DNA from: Pelistega sp.
Lineage (GTDB): Bacteria; Pseudomonadota; Gammaproteobacteria; Burkholderiales; Burkholderiaceae_B
NCBI GenBank assembly: GCA_030538255.1
Contig: JAUNUI010000027.1
Coordinates: 1-37,099, forward strand
Reading direction: 5' to 3'
DNA: 37,099 nucleotides
The notes under the pieces are model-generated. The model was not told where the DNA came from. It worked only from the letters and a program-made list of their open reading frames with translations, and ran no database searches. Shown here piece by piece: positions 29,657 to 37,099 of the stretch (the first letter of the stretch is position 1; each line of letters begins with the position of its first letter). The position numbers and the translations under genes were made by a program.

Positions 29657-30472
29657 ATGAAACCATTTAAATTCAAAGCTATTTTAGTGGCACTTGCTTG
29701 CTCCGTAAGCTTAGTTGCATGCGGTAATATAAGTAAAGTGAGTAGTGATGGTAGTATTGAGGAACCCGTTTGGCCCAAAGTTAAAAGCGTAACGTTTGAT
29801 AAGGGTATGGGAACTTTTCCAAATATAGAAGCTCTTAAACAAGTGAAAGCTGGGATGAGCAAAGATCAGTTGTATTACTTGATTGGTCGCCCCCATTTTT
29901 CTGAAGGCATTTGGGGTGTACGTGAATGGGACTATCTATTCCATTTTCACACTCCTGGGCAAGGCACGAATAATGTGACGACGTGTCAGTTTAAAGTAGC
30001 ATATGATCAGTCAAGTTTAACGCGTAACTTCTTCTGGAAACCTGTCGACCCTGTGGATGGTGTTTGTCCTCCAGGTGCTGGTCCACAGCGTTACACGCTT
30101 GAGGCGGATGCCATATTTACCTTTGACCGCTCTGAGCTCAACTCAATGAATGCACAAGGTCGTGCTCGTTTAGATCAGCTCGTTGCAACGATTAAGGGCT
30201 TTGATCAGTTAAAAGGCGTTACGGTCTATGGCCATACCGATCGCTTAGGCGACGATCGCTATAACCAAGGTTTATCTCAACGCCGTGCCGAGACAGTACG
30301 CCAGTACTTAGTACAAAGCGGGGTTCCTGCACAGCTGATTAGTGCACAAGGCATGGGTGAATCACAGCCTGTTGTGCAATGTAATGAAGCGAATCGTGCA
30401 GAACTTATACGCTGCTTAGCACCTAACCGTCGCGTTGAGGTCAGTGTTGATGGCTCAGGACAATCGCATTAA
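29657..30472 (+). CDS. tpgA: TpgA-like BamE/OmpA lipoprotein 1
   Basis: This is a predicted outer-membrane lipoprotein of 271 residues. The signal peptide ends in lipobox LVAC with Cys22, and Gly at +2 does not signal inner-membrane retention. Residues about 52-130 resemble the BamE/SmpA fold (GMSKDQLYYLIGRPHF, WDYLFHF); about 150-266 is an OmpA-like peptidoglycan-binding domain with GHTDRLGDDRYNQGLSQRRA (Asp195, Arg210) and NRRVEV. Acinetobacter TpgA has this architecture and tethers the adhesin AtaA to peptidoglycan; the same role is inferred here from architecture and from the adhesin gene 90 nt upstream. Two cysteine pairs (110/137 and 242/253) could form disulfides. Its paralog is at 32282-33118. 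Confidence 0.85.
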   Translation: MKPFKFKAILVALACSVSLVACGNISKVSSDGSIEEPVWPKVKSVTFDKGMGTFPNIEALKQVKAGMSKDQLYYLIGRPHFSEGIWGVREWDYLFHFHTPGQGTNNVTTCQFKVAYDQSSLTRNFFWKPVDPVDGVCPPGAGPQRYTLEADAIFTFDRSELNSMNAQGRARLDQLVATIKGFDQLKGVTVYGHTDRLGDDRYNQGLSQRRAETVRQYLVQSGVPAQLISAQGMGESQPVVQCNEANRAELIRCLAPNRRVEVSVDGSGQSH

Positions 30473-30487
30473 AATTCTTAGCTCAGC

Positions 30488-30518
30488 AAAAAAAGACAGT
30501 CTATTAAATTAGGCTGTC
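30488..30518 (-). terminator. Intrinsic terminator of regulator 2
   Basis: On the minus strand GACAGCCT pairs with AGACTGTC (30495-30502 with 30511-30518, one G-T wobble) and is followed by a run of seven T (30488-30494). It ends the leftward regulator 2 transcript just beyond the convergent tpgA-like gene. Confidence 0.8.
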
Positions 30519-30542
30519 CATTATATTGTCAATCTATGATGT

Positions 30543-31313
30543 CTAAAGTGAATTGCGTAAATTATTTTTATATTGACTTGGTGTAATACCTTCAGCATGC
30601 TTAAAGGCCGTGGAAAAATTGGCGGCATTAGAGTATCCCACTTTAACAGCAATCTCATACATATTCATACGGGTTGTGGAGAGCAGGTCTTTTGCTTTCT
30701 TTGTTTTGCTGTTTCGAATATATTCTGCAGCGGTGAGTTGTGTGTGTTGCTTATAAAGTTCATTTAATTTTCGTTCTGTGATACCAACACCAAGTGCCAA
30801 ATCTGCAACATTCTTGATTGCTTCCATATGTGATGTTAAATACTCCATAGAAGCGAGTAATTTTTCTCTATCTTCAAGTGGATATATGGATTCAAAAGGG
30901 CTAGTTTGTGGTTCTTGCCGCTGTTCTTCTTTAGGTGTATTTTGATGAAGCTCTAATTGACGCTGAGCTCTTAAAAGGAACTCTTCATCACTAATATTGA
31001 TCGATATATAATCGGAGGCTCCATCACGCAAATAAGCAACGCCTTCATCTGAAATTTCATTATGTGTAATGACAATAATCGGACAGATTTTTACCGCCAT
31101 TCTATTTTTAATGAAGCGAAGAATGAGAGGTGAGTTTTGTAGGCTTATAGAATCAATAAGAATAAGATTAGGTCTAGGTGTAGCGATAATCTCAGACAGG
31201 GTAGTCTGATCATTACTAATAGAGACTATATGACAATTGGATTTTAAAATATCAACAAATCTGGAAATATTTGTTAAGTCTTTACTCAATATCAGCGCAT
31301 TAAAGTTTTTCAT
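30543..31313 (-). CDS. Pseudo-receiver AraC-family regulator 2
   Basis: This is a paralog of the regulator at 23642-24412, also 256 residues and alignable without gaps over the first 120. Asp54 (ILIDSIS) and Thr83 (VIT) are kept; the acidic pair is Ser10-Lys11 and the conserved Lys is Ile105 (DYISIN), so the receiver is degenerate in the same way. A Gln/Glu/Pro-rich linker (124-140) precedes the double helix-turn-helix, ending IAVKVGYSNAANFSTAFKHA and GITPSQYK. The open frame reaches 31478, but the ATG at 31311-31313 gives the paralog start (MKNFNALILSKDL) and the extra 55 residues are AT-rich spacer. It faces away from the tpgA-like 2/adhesin 2 pair, as a divergently placed regulator would. 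Confidence 0.85.
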   Translation of the reverse strand: MKNFNALILSKDLTNISRFVDILKSNCHIVSISNDQTTLSEIIATPRPNLILIDSISLQNSPLILRFIKNRMAVKICPIIVITHNEISDEGVAYLRDGASDYISINISDEEFLLRAQRQLELHQNTPKEEQRQEPQTSPFESIYPLEDREKLLASMEYLTSHMEAIKNVADLALGVGITERKLNELYKQHTQLTAAEYIRNSKTKKAKDLLSTTRMNMYEIAVKVGYSNAANFSTAFKHAEGITPSQYKNNLRNSL

Positions 31314-32281
31314 AAGATAGCTAAGATAATAAAGTCTATAAAATTTATTCAATGATGATAATACTGAAAAGTTTATAGCTTGAATTATTGAAATAAGAAA
31401 AGCATAGACACAAAAAGTGTTGAGATTCTTTCTGACGTTAAACTTTACTACAGATAAATCATAGCATGAACTTGCCAAATAGTATTTAAAATTTAATGAG
31501 TAACATTTGAATAGAATAGGAACTTATTGAATAAGTAAATATATAATAAAAGCGAATTAATTTTCCTAATCTTAAATGTTATAAGCATGATCAGACGTTC
31601 ATTAATAGTGAAGAGGTGCAGAATAGCTGGATGATTATTTTTAATGATTAAATAACCTTTATAGTTATTTTTAATTGAAATACATAAAATCAAATAGCAT
31701 AACACTATGACAATAATTATTATGTTAGCTAATTCATAATAGTCCTTATAAAAATTCTTATCAACAGTATAAACACGCGTGTTCTTATTCTATAAATCGC
31801 ATTTAGGGTAATAAGTTCAAAGGTCTCTTAATATTGAGATGACATAAATTACGGTAACACGCTCACCCAGGCAATACCTAAAAATTACACATTTTCTGTG
31901 CGCATATTAGTAATTTATGCCTTTTTTGTCCTTCACAAAGCATTCTTTATTCATTAAAGTAATAAATAGACCACTTCCGACTGTTGTAATTTAGTAATTT
32001 TTCTAAAAATCACTATTTCTAGTGATATCTAACAAAATTTATTTGATATAGAATATAATAAAGGTTTCTAATAATAATCAAATGTAAATGTAGATTTATA
32101 AAAAAACAGCTTTAGAAAAAACATAACATATAGATTCATTTTAGTAACCTTCCCAAGGGGACAAAAGACCTAAAAGGATTTTTAAAGCAATTTTCTTATG
32201 CATAGTGATTGTTCCGGCATTTGATAATGTTTCTTTAGATTTTGTTTATCCACAATAGTATTCTTACAAGATAGGTGGGTT
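31314..32281. other. 968-bp spacer between regulator 2 and tpgA-like 2
   Basis: This very AT-rich stretch should hold the divergent promoters of regulator 2 and of the lipoprotein-adhesin pair. I see no credible gene. A short inverted repeat ATCACTA/TAGTGAT (32009-32015 and 32020-32026) could be an operator. TTGATA at 32221-32226 with GTTTAT 17 nt later is a weak candidate promoter. A perfect DnaA box TTATCCACA lies at 32246-32254. The size of the gap, about three times that upstream of adhesin 1, suggests extra regulation or decayed DNA. Confidence 0.5.
32246..32254 (+). promoter_or_regulatory. Lone DnaA box upstream of tpgA-like 2
   Basis: TTATCCACA matches the DnaA box exactly and lies 28 bp before the lipoprotein start codon. 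It could let DnaA affect this promoter, or be chance in AT-rich DNA. Confidence 0.4.
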
Positions 32282-33118
32282 ATGAGCAAGTACCAAGTAA
32301 GTAGGACTGATTATAAATATAAAGCAAAATTAGCAGCTATTATGGCGGCGCTAACATTAGCCGCCTGTGGCAATCTCAGTAAGGTAAGTTCTGAGGGCAT
32401 GACTGAAGATCCAATCTGGCCAGACCCAACGCAAGTGGGTATGAATAATGGTAAGGGTACATTTCCTGATAGAGATGCTTTGAAAGAAGTTGAAGCAGGG
32501 ATGACGAAAGATCAGCTCTACTACTTAATTGGTCGCCCGCATTTTCGTGAAGGGATCTGGGGCGTGCGTGAGTGGGATTACCTCTTTCATTTCCATACTC
32601 CTGGGCAAGGCACGAATAATGTGACGACGTGTCAATTTAAAGTGCTTTATGACAAGAACTTGTTTACACAAAGTTTCTTCTGGAAGCCTGTTGACCCAGT
32701 GGATGGCGTCTGCCCTCCAGGCGCAGGTCCACAGCGTTACACGATTGCGGCAGATGCCTTATTCGCCTTTAACCGCTCAGACCTCAATTCAATGAATGCA
32801 CAAGGTCGAGCCCGATTAGATGAGCTAGCTAGCACGATTAAGGGCTTTGATCAGTTAAAAGGCGTTACGGTCTATGGCCATACCGATCGCTTAGGCGACG
32901 ATCGCTATAACCAAGGTTTATCTCAACGCCGTGCCGAGACAGTACGCCAGTACTTAGTACAAAGCGGGGTTCCTGCACAGCTGATTAGTGCACAAGGCAT
33001 GGGTGAATCACAGCCTGTTGTGCAATGTGATAACGCTAATCGCACAGAACTCATCCGCTGCTTAGCACCGAACCGTCGTGTGGAAGTCAGTGTTGATGGC
33101 TCAGGACAATTGAAATAA
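32282..33118 (+). CDS. tpgA: TpgA-like BamE/OmpA lipoprotein 2
   Basis: This second predicted outer-membrane lipoprotein of the TpgA architecture has 278 residues. The N-terminus is longer (MSKYQVSRTDYKYKAK) before the hydrophobic stretch and lipobox LAAC with Cys29, Gly at +2. The BamE-like domain (about 58-137) has GMTKDQLYYLIGRPHFREGIWG; the OmpA-like domain (about 157-273) repeats GHTDRLGDD and NRRVEV. Positions 32834-33028 are identical in DNA to the first copy (30188-30382). AGGTGG before the ATG supports the start. It precedes adhesin 2 by 149 nt, the reverse of the order in module 1, and is inferred to tether that adhesin to peptidoglycan. Confidence 0.85.
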   Translation: MSKYQVSRTDYKYKAKLAAIMAALTLAACGNLSKVSSEGMTEDPIWPDPTQVGMNNGKGTFPDRDALKEVEAGMTKDQLYYLIGRPHFREGIWGVREWDYLFHFHTPGQGTNNVTTCQFKVLYDKNLFTQSFFWKPVDPVDGVCPPGAGPQRYTIAADALFAFNRSDLNSMNAQGRARLDELASTIKGFDQLKGVTVYGHTDRLGDDRYNQGLSQRRAETVRQYLVQSGVPAQLISAQGMGESQPVVQCDNANRTELIRCLAPNRRVEVSVDGSGQLK

Positions 33119-33233
33119 ATAGATAAATTTCACTTTTAAATTATCGACCGTTAATATATTTTATTAAGTTACTTTAATTTGTAAATAATAAGTAGAGCTT
33201 ATTCAGTAGAGTAAGGCTTAACGGTTTTTTGCA

Positions 33234-33260
33234 CCCTTTTCCTACTAGAAAGGGGGGGAG
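33234..33260 (+). promoter_or_regulatory. SD hairpin and G7 tract before adhesin 2
   Basis: CCCTTTTC (33234-33241) can pair with GAAAGGGG (33248-33255) over 8 bp with one wobble and a 6-nt loop. The right arm overlaps the strong ribosome binding site, a run of seven G at 33252-33258 followed by AG, nine bases before the ATG at 33268. The structure could hide the site, and G-tract length change would alter both pairing and spacing. Confidence 0.5.
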
Positions 33261-33267
33261 AATAGCC

Positions 33268-36200
33268 ATGAACAAGACATTTCGTAGTATTTACAATGAA
33301 TCGCTAGGTGCTTGGGTTGCCGTTTCTGAGCATGATTCGGCCAAGGGGAAGAAGTCAGGATCTGCAGTGAATGCAAGTGCAGGGGCTAGGAGTAAGACTT
33401 TCAATCTTAAGGCTATATGTTCAGTGTTTGTAGTGCTGGGTGCATTTGCAATACCTGAAATTAGTGCTGCACAGACTCCCTGGACGCCACCGAGCTCTTT
33501 AATTTGTCGTTCAGGTCAATATTTGAATAGTTTTTATTGTGATCCCACGATTTCCCCCAGTGTGACTCCACCAATGCCTGATTATGCGATTGGAATTGGT
33601 GCTGGAAGTACAGAGCATATAGTTGCTCATGGAGCAAGTTTTGGTTCTGGCAGTATCGCCAATCGTGCAGCTATTACAGCAACAGACACATACGTCGGGA
33701 AAGGTACGGCAGAAGTGGATGCAACCGTAGCAAGTACACGAGCGGCTTTCTCAGTGGGTAGTGATGGTGCAGGCGACCCAACGAAAGCATTTACCCGTCA
33801 AATTACGAATGTCGCTGCAGGTAGTGCCGATACTGATGCGGTGAACGTGGCGCAGCTGAAAGCCTTAACGCTGAGCAGTGGTGATATGCACTACTATAGT
33901 GTCATTTCAGTTGAAACAGGTGCAGGCTCTAATTATGCTAATGATGGGGCGTCTGGGACGAATTCCTTAGCGGCAGGGGTGCGTACTAAAGCCGAAGGCA
34001 CGAATGGCCTAGCCATTGGCACGGGTGCTTATGCAGGCAAGAAAGATGGGACGTATACGCAAGCCCCAAGTACACCTGGTGGAAGCACGATAGTTGATGT
34101 ATCCAGTCAGCCTAATAATACGATTGCGATTGGTGCTGGTGCTCAATCAAGTGCCGGCAATGGCATTGCTATTGGTACAGATGCCAAAACTTATCAAGGG
34201 TGGAACTATGATAAAGGAGGTAAGCCATGGGCGAACAACTACGGTATTGCCATTGGTACTGAAGCCACCGCGATTAATAATAATATCGTCGTTGGTAATG
34301 TAGGTGCTGAAAATCTGAAAGCCGCGGGCAGTGAAACGAATCCAAGAAATATTAATAATATTACGCTTGGTAATGGTGCGGGTGTCGGTGTTTCGGGTAA
34401 TGAAAATATTATCTTCGGCTACCAAGCAGCGCAGGGCTTAAGTAGTTATGGTGGCAACGTGGCGATTGGTGCAAGCGTGGCTACTAATGCGACCCTAGCC
34501 AGTAGTGTAGCTATAGGCTCGAATGCTGGTTCGAATGCAAAAGGCAGCGGTAATGTATTAGTTGGCGCGAGTGCAGGTACCAATATCCGCCCCTCATCCG
34601 AGGTTGCAGGTGTGACGATTACTTGCTCGTATTGGGACTATTACTGCCAAGGTGCAACAGGTGATGGCAGCAACAATACCATGATTGGTCCAAGTGCAGG
34701 ACGGGATAGTGCAGGTGCTGTGAATGTCAATATTGGCTTTACTGCAGGGCAGAATTCTGTTGGTATGAATAATGTGAATATTGGCTCTGCAGTGGCGACC
34801 AAGGCCCAGGGTATTGCTAACGTATGGATTGGTACACAATCAGCTGAAGGCTCCAAGGGTAATACGAACACGGGTGTAGGTAATTATTCGGGCTCTTGGG
34901 TACAGGGTAATAGTAATACCGCTTTAGGTAATGGATCGGGTGGTAGTGTTAAGGGTGATAGCAATACGGGTATCGGCCGTGCAGCGGGCTCAAGTGTGAC
35001 GGGTCATCATAATACGGCGATAGGTGCTGCTTCTGGCGGAACAGTAAGTGGTGATTACAACTTCGCCGCTGCTTTTAATGCGGGTCGCTTTGTTGTTGGT
35101 CATGAGAATGTTGCAATCGGTCGTGGTGCTGGCCAGGGAACGTCAAGCGCAAAGCTTGAAATTAATAGGACTGTTGCAGTGGGTCAGTCATCCAAAGCGC
35201 AAAGTAATGATGCCATTGCAATTGGTACTGGCGCCATTGCTGGCCAATCAAGCACGGGTATAAATTCAATTGCTATAGGCCGTAGCACACAAGCAACTGG
35301 TGCTAGTGCACTTGCTATGGGTGATGGTGCACAAGCTACGGGCAGTAACTCAATTGCCATTGGTACAGGCACGAAAGTGTTTGCGAACAATGCAGGTGCC
35401 TTTGGTGATCCAACGGAAATTAAGATTGGTGCAGATGGAGCGTACTCAGTCGGTAACGATAATACCGTGACTAAAGAGAATATCTTTGTCATGGGTAATA
35501 ATGTCACCGCCGATTTAGCAGGTTCTGTAGTATTAGGTAATGCCGCTGATGGTACTGTGGCGAGTAAATACGTACAAACCACAAGTGCAACACTGAATGG
35601 CTTGACTTATGGTGGCTTTGCGGGCTCTGGTGTGTTGACTGATGGTGCCGTGGTGTCGATCGGTGCAGCGGGTGCTGAGCGCCAAATTAAGCATGTCGCT
35701 GCTGGGCAGATTAGTGAAACAAGTACGGATGCGATTAATGGCAGTCAACTCTATGCGACCAATAAAGTTTTAGGCAATGTCGCCAATAGCACGAAAAATA
35801 TTTTAGGCGGTAATGCGACCTTAAATATTGATGGCTCGATGACGATGAGCGATATTGGTGATACAGGTGAAAATACCGTCCATGATGCGATTAAAAAGGT
35901 GAAAACAGACATTACGAATGTTGAAATTATTGCGACTAAGGGTTGGAATGTTAGTGCGAATGGTTTAGCAAGTGCGAACGTTGCACCCGGGGGTCTTGTT
36001 GACTTCGGTAATAATGATGGCAATATCGTGGTGAGTCGCTCAGGAACCAATCTTAAGCATGATCTGAATGCCGATTTAAAGATTGATAACTCGATTACCG
36101 TAGGTGATACATTTATCGATAAGAGCTCGGTAACAACGACCAACCTCACCGTGAAAGAGGAAACCAAATTAGGGAATAATTTCTGGGTGACGAAAGAAGG

Positions 36201-36951
36201 CGATGTACACTATAACGGTCCTATCACCGGTGACACCCATATTGTCAATAAGAAGTATGTTGATAGTAGTATTGGAGAAGTTAGTGAGATCGCCAATAAG
36301 GGTTGGAATGTGAGTGCCAATGGTGCTGCAGCAGAAAAAGTCGCTCCTGGGGCAACAGTCGATTTTGGCAATAATGATGGCAATATCGTGGTGAGTCGCG
36401 TGGGCACGGATATTAAACATGATCTGAGTGCAAACCTTAAGGTTGGTGAGAGCCTCACTATCGGTGGTGATACGACGAACCAGACGATTATCCAGCATGG
36501 CAATATTAGCTCAAATTCGATGAATGTTGGTGGTGGCACCTTGACGGTTAATCAGGGATCGGTATCGGTTAAGGAAGGCACGACAGTGAATATGGGCGGT
36601 AACCGTATTACGAATGTTGCCGAAGGGGTAGCGGGTACGGATGCGGTGAATGTAAATCAACTTAAAGCCGCGATTAGCAATAATACTAACTTCACAGGAG
36701 ATTTGAACCGTATTGACCGTGATGCACGTGCGGGTACAGCAGCCGCTGCAGCGATGGCGAACTTACCGCAAGCCTACTTACCAGGTAAAAGTATGTTTGC
36801 CATTGCCACAGGTGGTCACCGTGGTCAGCAAGGTTATGCAGTGGGTTTATCAACTATCTCCGACGATGGTGATTGGGTCTTAAAAGGCTCCGTCTCTGGT
36901 AATAGCCGTGGCCATGTCACCTATGGTGCAGGTGTTGGTTATCAGTGGTAG
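33268..36951 (+). CDS. Trimeric autotransporter adhesin 2 (YadA/Hia type)
   Basis: This second type Vc adhesin has 1227 residues. The extended signal peptide MNKTFRSIYNESLGAWVAVSE is followed by a hydrophobic segment (about 47-68). An early neck (ITNVAAGSADTDAVNVAQLK) lies near 175, before a long head of AIGxGA and less usual NTGxGxxSG repeats (about 234-710). A second neck (IKHVAAGQI...TDAINGSQLYATNKVL) lies near 804. There are two KGWN modules (about 890 and 1010), and the YadA anchor ends in GAGVGYQW. The last 270 residues or so match adhesin 1; the long repeat stalk is absent, so it should be shorter and head-rich. An in-frame ATG at 33229 was rejected in favour of 33268, which has the G-rich ribosome binding site and gives the standard signal. 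The mature passenger has several cysteines. Confidence 0.95.
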   Translation: MNKTFRSIYNESLGAWVAVSEHDSAKGKKSGSAVNASAGARSKTFNLKAICSVFVVLGAFAIPEISAAQTPWTPPSSLICRSGQYLNSFYCDPTISPSVTPPMPDYAIGIGAGSTEHIVAHGASFGSGSIANRAAITATDTYVGKGTAEVDATVASTRAAFSVGSDGAGDPTKAFTRQITNVAAGSADTDAVNVAQLKALTLSSGDMHYYSVISVETGAGSNYANDGASGTNSLAAGVRTKAEGTNGLAIGTGAYAGKKDGTYTQAPSTPGGSTIVDVSSQPNNTIAIGAGAQSSAGNGIAIGTDAKTYQGWNYDKGGKPWANNYGIAIGTEATAINNNIVVGNVGAENLKAAGSETNPRNINNITLGNGAGVGVSGNENIIFGYQAAQGLSSYGGNVAIGASVATNATLASSVAIGSNAGSNAKGSGNVLVGASAGTNIRPSSEVAGVTITCSYWDYYCQGATGDGSNNTMIGPSAGRDSAGAVNVNIGFTAGQNSVGMNNVNIGSAVATKAQGIANVWIGTQSAEGSKGNTNTGVGNYSGSWVQGNSNTALGNGSGGSVKGDSNTGIGRAAGSSVTGHHNTAIGAASGGTVSGDYNFAAAFNAGRFVVGHENVAIGRGAGQGTSSAKLEINRTVAVGQSSKAQSNDAIAIGTGAIAGQSSTGINSIAIGRSTQATGASALAMGDGAQATGSNSIAIGTGTKVFANNAGAFGDPTEIKIGADGAYSVGNDNTVTKENIFVMGNNVTADLAGSVVLGNAADGTVASKYVQTTSATLNGLTYGGFAGSGVLTDGAVVSIGAAGAERQIKHVAAGQISETSTDAINGSQLYATNKVLGNVANSTKNILGGNATLNIDGSMTMSDIGDTGENTVHDAIKKVKTDITNVEIIATKGWNVSANGLASANVAPGGLVDFGNNDGNIVVSRSGTNLKHDLNADLKIDNSITVGDTFIDKSSVTTTNLTVKEETKLGNNFWVTKEGDVHYNGPITGDTHIVNKKYVDSSIGEVSEIANKGWNVSANGAAAEKVAPGATVDFGNNDGNIVVSRVGTDIKHDLSANLKVGESLTIGGDTTNQTIIQHGNISSNSMNVGGGTLTVNQGSVSVKEGTTVNMGGNRITNVAEGVAGTDAVNVNQLKAAISNNTNFTGDLNRIDRDARAGTAAAAAMANLPQAYLPGKSMFAIATGGHRGQQGYAVGLSTISDDGDWVLKGSVSGNSRGHVTYGAGVGYQW

Positions 36952-37013
36952 AACGAAACTTGGTAAGCCTCTAGTTGATTATTTAATATAAGTTTTCAAG
37001 GCCAAGCATAAGT

Positions 37014-37047
37014 CAAAAAAATACCGCTCTAGAATTTCTAGAGCGGT
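37014..37047 (-). terminator. Terminator for leftward transcription
   Basis: ACCGCTCTAGA (37023-37033) pairs with TCTAGAGCGGT (37037-37047), 11 bp with a 3-nt loop. On the minus strand a T-rich tail (complement of 37014-37022) follows, so it probably ends a leftward gene lying beyond the right edge. Confidence 0.7.
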
Positions 37048-37059
37048 CAGACTGCTGAC

Positions 37060-37086
37060 AAAGGTCTAGCTTCGGCTAGGCCTTTT
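37060..37086 (+). terminator. Intrinsic terminator of adhesin 2
   Basis: AAAGGTCTAGC (37060-37070), a TTCG tetraloop and GCTAGGCCTTT (37075-37085) form an 11-bp stem with one G-T wobble, followed by T. It lies 109 nt after the adhesin 2 stop and should end the lipoprotein-adhesin transcript. Confidence 0.85.
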
Positions 37087-37099
37087 ATATTAGAATATA

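Noticed and set aside
31314-31478. 55-residue N-terminal extension of regulator 2
   Set aside because: The paralog starts at the position equivalent to 31313 and has the same 256-residue length; the extension is AT-rich spacer.
31493-31705. 70-codon frame on the minus strand
   Set aside because: Low-complexity Ile/Leu/Asn-rich translation in AT-rich DNA, no good ribosome binding site, no recognisable family.

Overview
The window looks like the replication-origin-proximal part of a low-GC betaproteobacterial chromosome. The gene order tRNA-Tyr, tRNA-Gly, tRNA-Thr, tuf, tRNA-Trp, secE, nusG, rplKAJL, rpoBC, together with a nearby mnmG-rsmG-parA-parB block, and the protein sequences (EF-Tu, NusG, RpoB), fit Burkholderiales, most like AT-rich Alcaligenaceae relatives (Taylorella, Pelistega or Basilea type). 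The genus is an inference and was not tested by any search.

Left arm (1-18670, all minus strand). The transcription/translation block (tRNA-Tyr to rpoC) reads leftward from a strong sigma70-type promoter at 13950-13978 and ends at hairpins at 238-274 and 119-153. Upstream of it lies mnmG-rsmG-parA-parB, four genes that overlap or nearly touch. parA has a TTG start and rsmG a GTG start.

Centre (18671-22847). A 2.7 kb AT-rich stretch has no credible gene and carries five perfect or near-perfect parS palindromes, the first only 11 bp from the mnmG start. DnaA boxes follow at 21245-21287 (in an iteron-like direct repeat) and at 22597-22784, on either side of a ybdL-type aminotransferase gene. 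Gene direction flips here: minus to the left, almost all plus to the right. I infer that this is the oriC/centromere domain. dnaA is not in the window.

Right arm (22848-37099). After a HIT-family gene comes a duplicated surface-adhesin locus. Module 1 is an AraC-type regulator with a degenerate receiver domain (23642-24412), a giant trimeric autotransporter adhesin (24722-29566) and a BamE-like/OmpA-like lipoprotein resembling TpgA (29657-30472). Module 2 is a paralogous regulator (minus, 30543-31313), a second TpgA-like lipoprotein (32282-33118) and a second adhesin (33268-36951), with the lipoprotein-adhesin order reversed. The lipoprotein probably ties the adhesin anchor to peptidoglycan, as known for AtaA-TpgA in Acinetobacter. 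The two regulators are the obvious candidates for controlling the adhesins. A 195-bp identical tract shared by the two lipoprotein genes and three identical 672-bp repeats in the first adhesin show active recombination. The pairing of duplicated adhesin/lipoprotein modules with 256-residue pseudo-receiver AraC regulators is the most novel-looking system here. No mobile elements, rRNA genes or CRISPR arrays were seen.
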